Assembly: GCA_001800355.1 (NCBI GenBank)
Contig: MGVF01000128.1
Span: forward strand, 1 to 32,174
Length of the DNA: 32,174 nt
Direction: 5' to 3'
From: Elusimicrobia bacterium RIFOXYA2_FULL_50_26
GTDB lineage: Bacteria > Elusimicrobiota > Endomicrobiia > Endomicrobiales > XYA2-FULL-47-53
Shown: positions 26,049 through 32,174 of the stretch, in pieces
Layout: each line of letters opens with the position of its first letter
Numbering within the stretch: position 1 is the stretch's first letter
Translations under genes and position numbers: made by a program
Notes under the pieces: model-generated
What the model was told of the DNA's origin: nothing
Seen by the model: only the letters and a program-made list of their open reading frames with translations
Databases searched by the model: none

Positions 26049-27185
26049 ATGACTGTCGGCACATTCAAAATTTTAAAAAAATCCGGCGATTGCAAGGCCA
26101 GACTGGGAACGCTTGAGACGGCGAACGGTACAATCCGCACACCCGTTTTTATGCCTGTCGGCACGCAAGGCACTGTAAAAAGCATATCCAACGACGAGCT
26201 TGTCGCGCTTGGCGCCGAGATAATTCTTTCGAATGCCTACCATCTATACCTGCGCCCCGGCACGGAACTCATAAGCGCGGCCGGCGGCATCAATAACTTT
26301 ATCGGCTGGAAAAAACCGATGCTCACCGATTCCGGCGGTTTCCAGGTATTCAGCCTGGCGACACTGCGCCGGCTTAACGCCGATGGCGTAGAGTTCCGCT
26401 CACACATAGACGGCTCAAAACACACCTTCACCCCCGAAAAATCAATAGAAGTACAGCAGAAAATAGGCGCGGACATAATCATGTGCTTCGACGAGTGCGC
26501 GCCGTATCCTTGTGCATATGATTATGCCGGGCGCTCCATGGATACAAGCGTTAAATGGGCGCAACGATGTAAAGAGTATTTTGAGAAAAACAAGCCCGTA
26601 TCGGAACGCGGGCAGTTATTGTTCGGCATAATCCAGGGATCTGTATACTCCGATTTAAGACAGGAAAGCGCCCGCCGCACCGTGGAAATCGGCTTCCCGG
26701 GCTATGCGATAGGCGGGCTTTCGGTAGGCGAGCCAAAGGATGAGATGGCCGCCATGCTGGAAGCGACAGTGCCGCTTTTACCGGAAGAAAAACCGCATTA
26801 CCTTATGGGCGTGGGCATGCCCGAAGATATATGGGAGGCGGTAGAGCGCGGGATAGACATGTTCGATTGTGTGCTGCCGACGCGCAACGGACGCAACGGG
26901 CAGGCCTTCACCATGCGCGGCAAGGTGAACATAAGCAATGCCGGATACCAGCGTGATTTCGGGCCTGTTGACCCCGAATGCAATTGCCCGGCATGCCGGG
27001 GATACTCAAGAAGTTACATCAATCATCTGTTCCGCTCCCAGGAACTGCTGGCTTTGCGGCTTTTAACTTTACATAATCTTTATTTTATGATAAACTTGCT
27101 GGATATTGTTAGAAAATCAATAGAATCGGATACGTTCATTGAAGCAAAAAAACGTTTCTTTTCGGGCTATTTCCAACATGAATAA
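26049..27185 (+). CDS. tgt: tRNA-guanine transglycosylase
   Basis: 'MPVGTQGTVKSISNDELVALGAEIILSNAYHLYLRPGTELI', 'LTDSGGFQVFSL', 'GGLSVGEP', 'CNCPACRGYSRSYINHL...LHN' (Zn site). The ORF-track start at 25962 lies in the repeat; ATG 26049 preferred. Confidence 0.96.
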   Translation: MTVGTFKILKKSGDCKARLGTLETANGTIRTPVFMPVGTQGTVKSISNDELVALGAEIILSNAYHLYLRPGTELISAAGGINNFIGWKKPMLTDSGGFQVFSLATLRRLNADGVEFRSHIDGSKHTFTPEKSIEVQQKIGADIIMCFDECAPYPCAYDYAGRSMDTSVKWAQRCKEYFEKNKPVSERGQLLFGIIQGSVYSDLRQESARRTVEIGFPGYAIGGLSVGEPKDEMAAMLEATVPLLPEEKPHYLMGVGMPEDIWEAVERGIDMFDCVLPTRNGRNGQAFTMRGKVNISNAGYQRDFGPVDPECNCPACRGYSRSYINHLFRSQELLALRLLTLHNLYFMINLLDIVRKSIESDTFIEAKKRFFSGYFQHE

Positions 27186-28251
27186 AAGGCTTGTTGCAGG
27201 CGTGGCCGTCATGGCCGCGTTTGTTTTAATTTTAACACCGGCAGTTGATGCCAAAAAAAATTCGGCTGAGTTAAAACTGATCCGCGCCGCGTTATCCGAT
27301 ACCGCCGGCGAAGTGCGCGCCGTCGCCGCCACCGCGCTGGGCGAGATCGGCGACAAAGAATCGGCGCCCGGCCTTAAAAATCTTCTTACAGATACCAGTG
27401 ATTCCGTTCGCATAAAAGCGGCCGTAGCCCTTCACAGGATAGGCGACACGTCCGGTGTCCAGGTTATCCGCAAAATACTCCTTACCCGCCCCAAACTATC
27501 CGAAAATCCGTCGGCAGTAGAGCGTGTGCGCGCCATAGCAAAGGGTTCAATCCGCGCCGAGGCGGCCGCAGCGCTGGGCGCTATTAAGGATATGGGTTCC
27601 GAATCGTTGCTGCGCGAGATGCTTGATGACGAGGATGGCAGGGTGGCGGACGCCTGCCTTATTGCGCTGGCAAAACTGGGCGACCGCTCCATAGCGGACA
27701 AATTCATATCTGCGATTGAAAGCACAAAGCAGGAAGTTCGCGCGAAAGCCGCCGCCGCGTTGGGCGAGATCGGGGAAAAGTCGTCAGCGCCGGCTTTAAG
27801 GAAGAGGCTGGGAGATTGGAACCGCGATGCCAGGGCAGCGGCTGCGATAGCCCTGGGAAAATTAAAAGATAACGAAAGCGTTCCCGCCATAAAGGAACTT
27901 CTCTGGGATAAAGACGACATAGTGCGCGAAAAAGCCGCTGTCGCCCTGGGATTGATAGGCGATGCGGCTGCCGCGGAGGCTCTTGAAAAAGCTCTCGAAG
28001 ATACAAACGGTTTCGTGCGCATAGCCGCCGCCGAGGCGCTTAACGGCATGGGTTTGGACAAGGGGAAAGCTTTTCTTGTCAAGGTGTTGTCGGCCCCTGA
28101 AAAAGATGCGCGTCTGCGCGCCATGGCCGTTCTTGAAAAGATTTCAAAACGCAACGAAATTGCTCAGTTTAAAAAACTTCTTACGGACACGGATAAATCA
28201 ATCGCCGTGCTGGCCGCAAAGGCCATCGTTACAATAGAATCAAAAGAATAA
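27178..28251 (+). CDS. HEAT-repeat protein with N-terminal signal peptide
   Basis: 'MNKRLVAGVAVMAAFVLILTPAVDA' followed by many ~31-aa HEAT/PBS-like units such as 'VRAVAATALGEIGDKESAPGLKNLLTD' and 'VRIKAAVALHRIGD'. Overlaps the tgt end. Confidence 0.88.
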   Translation: MNKRLVAGVAVMAAFVLILTPAVDAKKNSAELKLIRAALSDTAGEVRAVAATALGEIGDKESAPGLKNLLTDTSDSVRIKAAVALHRIGDTSGVQVIRKILLTRPKLSENPSAVERVRAIAKGSIRAEAAAALGAIKDMGSESLLREMLDDEDGRVADACLIALAKLGDRSIADKFISAIESTKQEVRAKAAAALGEIGEKSSAPALRKRLGDWNRDARAAAAIALGKLKDNESVPAIKELLWDKDDIVREKAAVALGLIGDAAAAEALEKALEDTNGFVRIAAAEALNGMGLDKGKAFLVKVLSAPEKDARLRAMAVLEKISKRNEIAQFKKLLTDTDKSIAVLAAKAIVTIESKE

Positions 28252-28265
28252 CAGGAGGACACATT

Positions 28266-28640
28266 ATGAAACGAATTATCACCAGCGCCACTATCCTTAC
28301 CGCTGCCTCAAGCGCAGTTTTTGCCCAGGCCCCGGCACAAGGCTCATCCAACCCCCTGGGAAGCTTCCTGCCTTTAATAGTAATCTTTTTCATATTCTAT
28401 TTTTTGATGATACGCCCGCAGCAGAAGAAGATGAAAGAGCATCAGAAAATGCTTAACGAATTGAAAAAAGACGACCGTGTAATAACTTCCGGCGGCATAC
28501 ACGCCGTGGTGGTTGCGCTTAAAGGCAACCTTCTGGAAGTTAAAATAGCCGAGGGAGTCAAAATAATAATTGACAAAAGTGCGGTATCGGCCGTAATCCC
28601 TCCCGAATCGCAGACAGTAACGCCCGAAATAATAAAATAG
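28266..28640 (+). CDS. yajC: Preprotein translocase subunit YajC
   Basis: 'FLPLIVIFFIFYFLMIRPQQKKMKEHQKMLNELKKDDRVITSGGIHAVVVAL'. Confidence 0.96.
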   Translation: MKRIITSATILTAASSAVFAQAPAQGSSNPLGSFLPLIVIFFIFYFLMIRPQQKKMKEHQKMLNELKKDDRVITSGGIHAVVVALKGNLLEVKIAEGVKIIIDKSAVSAVIPPESQTVTPEIIK

Positions 28641-28656
28641 CCTATTGAATATGGTG

Positions 28657-28784
28657 CCTCTTTAGCAGTTTGAGGTCATTGCGAGCGAGAGCGAAGCAAT
28701 CTCGACGTTGCTTCTGATGAAAAGCGAGATTGCCGCGCCCTTTGGTCTCGCAATGACGACGACAACCTCAAAACGCTAAAGAGA
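28657..28784. repeat. Palindromic element, family 1 copy 8
   Basis: CCTCTTTAGCAGTTTGAGGTCATTGCGAGCGAGAGCGAAGCAATCTC ... GAGATTGCCGCGCCCTTTGGTCTCGCAATGAC...AACCTCAAAACGCTAAAGAGA. Confidence 0.85.
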
Positions 28785-28792
28785 AACGAATT

Positions 28793-29476
28793 ATGAATAC
28801 AAGGCCGCAATATTCAGGGATTACGCTTGAGAAAGTCAAGCAAAATCAGCTGGTTAATAATTTTATAGAGGCGGCGAACGAATACCTGGGAGCCGTGGGA
28901 TATACAGAACACGGCTTTCGCCACGTCTCGCTGGTTGCCGCGGTTGCGCACAATACGCTTTTGCATTTGGATTATTCTGCGCCCATGCCGGAACTTGCAG
29001 GCATTGCCGGCTACCTTCATGACGTCGGCAATGTTATAAACCGGCAGGATCACGGCCGTTCCGCAGCCCTTATAGCGATGAAGATCCTAAAAGAGATGGG
29101 CGCCACGGCTGATGAGATCGCAACTATCATATCGGCCATAGGCAACCACGAAGAGGAGATCGGCGATCCCATAAATCCCGTTGCCGCGGCGCTGATTCTC
29201 GCCGACAAGTCGGACGTGCATAAAACCCGCGTACGCAACCCCAATATGATAGCGGTGGACATTCACGACCGTGTAAATTTTGCGGCGGAACGCTCGTTTT
29301 TGCGCGTTGACAACCATAAAAAGACGATTTCGCTTGAAGTTACCATAGACACGAAGATTTCGCAGGTTATGGAGTACTTTGAAATATTCCTGTCCCGCAT
29401 GATCATCTGCCGCAGGGCTGCCAAATTTTTACAGTGTAATTTTGAACTAATCATAAATGAAAGGAAACTCCTCTAA
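28793..29476 (+). CDS. HD domain phosphohydrolase (paralogue of 23319..23984)
   Basis: 'HGFRHVSLVAAVAHNTLLHLDYSAPMPELAGIAGYLHDVGNVINRQDHGRSAALIAM', 'ILADKSDVHKTRVRNP', shared C-terminus 'VMEYFEIFLSRM..CRRA'. Confidence 0.88.
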   Translation: MNTRPQYSGITLEKVKQNQLVNNFIEAANEYLGAVGYTEHGFRHVSLVAAVAHNTLLHLDYSAPMPELAGIAGYLHDVGNVINRQDHGRSAALIAMKILKEMGATADEIATIISAIGNHEEEIGDPINPVAAALILADKSDVHKTRVRNPNMIAVDIHDRVNFAAERSFLRVDNHKKTISLEVTIDTKISQVMEYFEIFLSRMIICRRAAKFLQCNFELIINERKLL

Positions 29477-30891
29477 TGAGTAAAATCCAGTGGAAGCTAT
29501 TCTTGACCGTTGGTTTGACCGGCCTTGCACTCTACTTTCTTTATCCCAGCTTCGAATGGTACCGTATGCCTCTTCAGGAGCGGGAACAGCATGAAAAACA
29601 GCGTGACAAAATCGTAAATAAGATACTCAACCTGGGGCTTGACCTCAGGGGCGGCACCCACCTTCTGCTTGAACTTGACGCTTCAAAACTGGAGCCCGGC
29701 ATGGATGCAAGCGACGCGCTTGACCGTGCGAGGGAGATAATCCGCAACCGCGTTGACCAGTACGGCGTGGCCGAGCCGTTGATAGCCCGCCAGGGCGAGC
29801 GCTGGATAGTGGTGCAGTTGCCGGGTATCAAAGACCCGCAGCGCGCCAAGGAGTTGATAGGCAAAACCGCGCTCCTCGAATTCCGGCTTGTTGACACCGG
29901 CACAAGTTTAAATACTATCATTGAAAAAGCGCAGGAAAAAGGCGTAGCGATGGACGAAATCGCGAATCACCCGGATATTGCAAAACTTATCCCTGACGGT
30001 TACCAATTGTTCGCAGGCAAGGAAGACAGGTATTATCTGCTGAAATCCGCACCCGAGCTTACGGGCGCAAGCCTGGTAAACGCAAAGGTTGAACTTGGCG
30101 GCCAGTACGGCTACCCTCACGTTTCGCTTGAATTCAATAAGGACGGCGCAAAGGTGTTCGCGCGCGTTACCGGCGAAAACGTGGACAGGAACCTTGCAAT
30201 TGTGCTTGACGGCGTTGTTCAGTCGGCGCCTGTCATCCGCAGCAGAATACCCGACGGCAAGGCCATAATAGAAGGTAATTTTCCGATGGAAGAGGCAAAA
30301 CTCCTGGCCACGGTATTACGGGCGGGCGCATTGCCGGCTCCCGTGCGTATAATCGAAGAACGTTCCGTGGGGCCGACGATGGGCGAGGATTCCATTAAGT
30401 TCGGCATCATGTCGGCGGCTGTCGGCGCGGGGTTCGTAATGCTTTTCATGTTCATTTACTACGGTTTTTCAGGCATGATCGCAAATTTTGCGCTGGTTCT
30501 TAATTTCGTGCTTCTGCTGGGCATGATGGCGACGCTTCACGCCACGCTGACGCTGCCCGGCATCGCAGGCATGGCTTTGACGCTGGCCATGGCTGTTGAC
30601 GCCAACGTGCTGATACTTGAGCGTATGCGCGACGAGTTGCGCGCAGGAAAAACTCCGAGGGTGGCGCTTGATGCCGGTTATGACAAGGCGTTTACCACTA
30701 TTCTTGACTCCAACCTTACGACACTTATCGCGGCCGTGTTCCTTTTCCAGTTCGGCACAGGCCCCGTGAAAGGCTTTGCCGTTACGCTTACGCTGGGCAT
30801 AATCATAAGCATGTTCACGGCTATATTGGTTACGCGCATGATATACGACATACTGTTCCAGGAAAAAATCATAGATACCATAAAACTTTAA
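29476..30891 (+). CDS. secD: Protein translocase subunit SecD
   Basis: 'LGLDLRGGTHLLLELD', 'VVQLPGIKDPQRAKELIGKTALLEFRLVD', 'AMAVDANVLILERMRDELRAGKTPRVALDAGYDKAFTTILDSNLTTLIAA'. Confidence 0.97.
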   Translation: MSKIQWKLFLTVGLTGLALYFLYPSFEWYRMPLQEREQHEKQRDKIVNKILNLGLDLRGGTHLLLELDASKLEPGMDASDALDRAREIIRNRVDQYGVAEPLIARQGERWIVVQLPGIKDPQRAKELIGKTALLEFRLVDTGTSLNTIIEKAQEKGVAMDEIANHPDIAKLIPDGYQLFAGKEDRYYLLKSAPELTGASLVNAKVELGGQYGYPHVSLEFNKDGAKVFARVTGENVDRNLAIVLDGVVQSAPVIRSRIPDGKAIIEGNFPMEEAKLLATVLRAGALPAPVRIIEERSVGPTMGEDSIKFGIMSAAVGAGFVMLFMFIYYGFSGMIANFALVLNFVLLLGMMATLHATLTLPGIAGMALTLAMAVDANVLILERMRDELRAGKTPRVALDAGYDKAFTTILDSNLTTLIAAVFLFQFGTGPVKGFAVTLTLGIIISMFTAILVTRMIYDILFQEKIIDTIKL

Positions 30892-30903
30892 CCGGAGGCG
30901 AAC

Positions 30904-31863
30904 GTGGAAATCAAGTTTCTTCACAACACCAATTTCGATTTTATAGGAATACGCAAGCCGTTCTTCGCTATTTCCGCCCTTTTGATTATTGCAGGCATTG
31001 TTTCATTGATTGTGCGCGGCGGCCCTAATTACGGCATTGACTTCTCCGGCGGCACGCTTTTACAGGTGGCCTTCGATAAACCCGTTGCCATGAACCAGGT
31101 GCGCGCGGCGTTCGCATCAAGCGGCATTGGGAACATCGAGCTTCAAAGCACTCAAGGGTCGCAGCATAACTCGATAATATTACGAACGAAAATTTCGGAT
31201 ATAAGCCAGGATGAGTTTGCCGCAAAGGTGTCCGGCGTATTAAAACAGCAATTCCCGGAACGCACGGCAACAATCGAGCGAACGGAATTCGTAGGCCCTT
31301 CCGTGGGAAAACACCTGGTTAAGCAGGCAATGTTCGCCCTGTTCTTTTCATTTATCGGCATTATCATTTATGTCGCGTTTCGTTTCCATTCGGGGATATG
31401 GGGAGTTGCCGGCGTGCTTGGCATCATGCACGACGTCTTTATCGTATTCGGTATATTCTCGCTGTTCAACATGGAAATAACGCTTACCATAATCGCGGCG
31501 TTTCTGACAATCGCAGGTTTTTCTATTAACGACACCATCGTCCTTTTTGACCGCATAAGAGAAAATATGAAGCTCATAGTCAAGGAAGGGTTCGGCTCTA
31601 TCATCAACAAAAGCATAAACCAGACGCTATCGCGAACCATAATCACATCGTTGACCGTGTTCATAGTATCTTTGATACTTTTCTTCATGGGTGGCGAGGT
31701 CCTGCATGATTTCGCATTCGCAATGGTTGTGGGAACTATCGTCGGCGTATATTCATCCATATTCGTATGCAGCCCCCTTATTTTTGAATGGGAGCTTTAC
31801 AAGAAACGTAAATCTTCATCAGCCGCCGCCGCAAAATCGTCAAAATACATACGCACCGTTTAA
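30904..31863 (+). CDS. secF: Protein translocase subunit SecF
   Basis: GTG start after SD ggaggcga. 'NYGIDFSGGTLLQVAFD', 'EFVGPSVGKHL', 'TIAGFSINDTIVLFDRIRENMK', 'INQTLSRTIITSLTVFIVSLILFFMGG'. Confidence 0.96.
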   Translation: MEIKFLHNTNFDFIGIRKPFFAISALLIIAGIVSLIVRGGPNYGIDFSGGTLLQVAFDKPVAMNQVRAAFASSGIGNIELQSTQGSQHNSIILRTKISDISQDEFAAKVSGVLKQQFPERTATIERTEFVGPSVGKHLVKQAMFALFFSFIGIIIYVAFRFHSGIWGVAGVLGIMHDVFIVFGIFSLFNMEITLTIIAAFLTIAGFSINDTIVLFDRIRENMKLIVKEGFGSIINKSINQTLSRTIITSLTVFIVSLILFFMGGEVLHDFAFAMVVGTIVGVYSSIFVCSPLIFEWELYKKRKSSSAAAAKSSKYIRTV

Positions 31864-31876
31864 AAGCGTCCCTGCC

Positions 31877-32174
31877 ATGAGGAAGATAAAAAATTTCAGG
31901 ATAAACCTTCGCCAGAGGGAAATACTGCGTTTGCTTAAGGCAACGGGCGCCGTATCCGAAATAACGCCCCAGCTTGAACAGGCAGTATCGCAGGAGGTGC
32001 AACGCCTTTCCAAAACGCTTGCGCCGGCCGCCCTTTACGATTCACTGCCCAAGGACAAGCTCCCGCCGGAAATAGCATCCGTTTTGCCGCTCGCATCAAT
32101 AGCGTCAACAATATTTCTTACAACGGTCAACGAAACGCTGGATACCGAGGTGAAAGAAGCCCAGCGCAGGCAAG
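31877..32174 (+). CDS. Hypothetical protein, 3' truncated by window edge
   Basis: Open frame from ATG 31877 to the window end: MRKIKNFRINLRQREILRLLKATGAVSEITPQLEQAVSQEVQRLSKTLAPAALYDSLPKDKLPPEIASVLPLASIASTIFLTTVNETLDTEVKEAQRRQ. Confidence 0.6.
   Translation, partial: MRKIKNFRINLRQREILRLLKATGAVSEITPQLEQAVSQEVQRLSKTLAPAALYDSLPKDKLPPEIASVLPLASIASTIFLTTVNETLDTEVKEAQRRQ

Noticed and set aside
27432-28154. 240-aa ORF on the minus strand
   Set aside because: Antisense to the repetitive HEAT gene; Ala/Ser/Arg-rich composition mirrors the opposite strand.

Overview
Window from an unidentified bacterium; every credible gene is on the + strand. Positions 1-6779 hold a type I restriction-modification operon: partial HsdS, a RhuM-family protein, a DUF4917/SIR2-like protein, HsdR and an SprT/YgjP-type metallopeptidase. 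It ends in what looks like the decayed start of a patatin-like phospholipase gene. Positions ~6918-32174 are mainly housekeeping genes: suhB-like, ferredoxin, nth, two tRNAs, PorV/PorQ-like, GIY-YIG, two tandem O-antigen-ligase/TPR proteins, yebC, ruvCAB, SplB-like radical SAM, queH, spoIID-like, queA, an HD protein, DUF5752, a TreT-like glycosyltransferase, tgt, a HEAT-repeat protein, yajC, a second HD protein, secD and secF. This part is interspersed with two families of palindromic intergenic elements. The 'GTCATTGCGAGCG...' family has about 8 full or partial copies and variable outer inverted repeats. The 'CCTTCTCCCC...GGGGAGAAGG' family has 3 copies. Main leads: RhuM plus a SIR2-like protein embedded in a type I RM operon; the ATGA-coupled patatin remnant; same-orientation palindromic elements, one of which encodes the C-terminus of a GIY-YIG nuclease; and an endonuclease III with His at one of its four FeS Cys ligand positions. 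All family calls come from reading motifs; no database searches were run.
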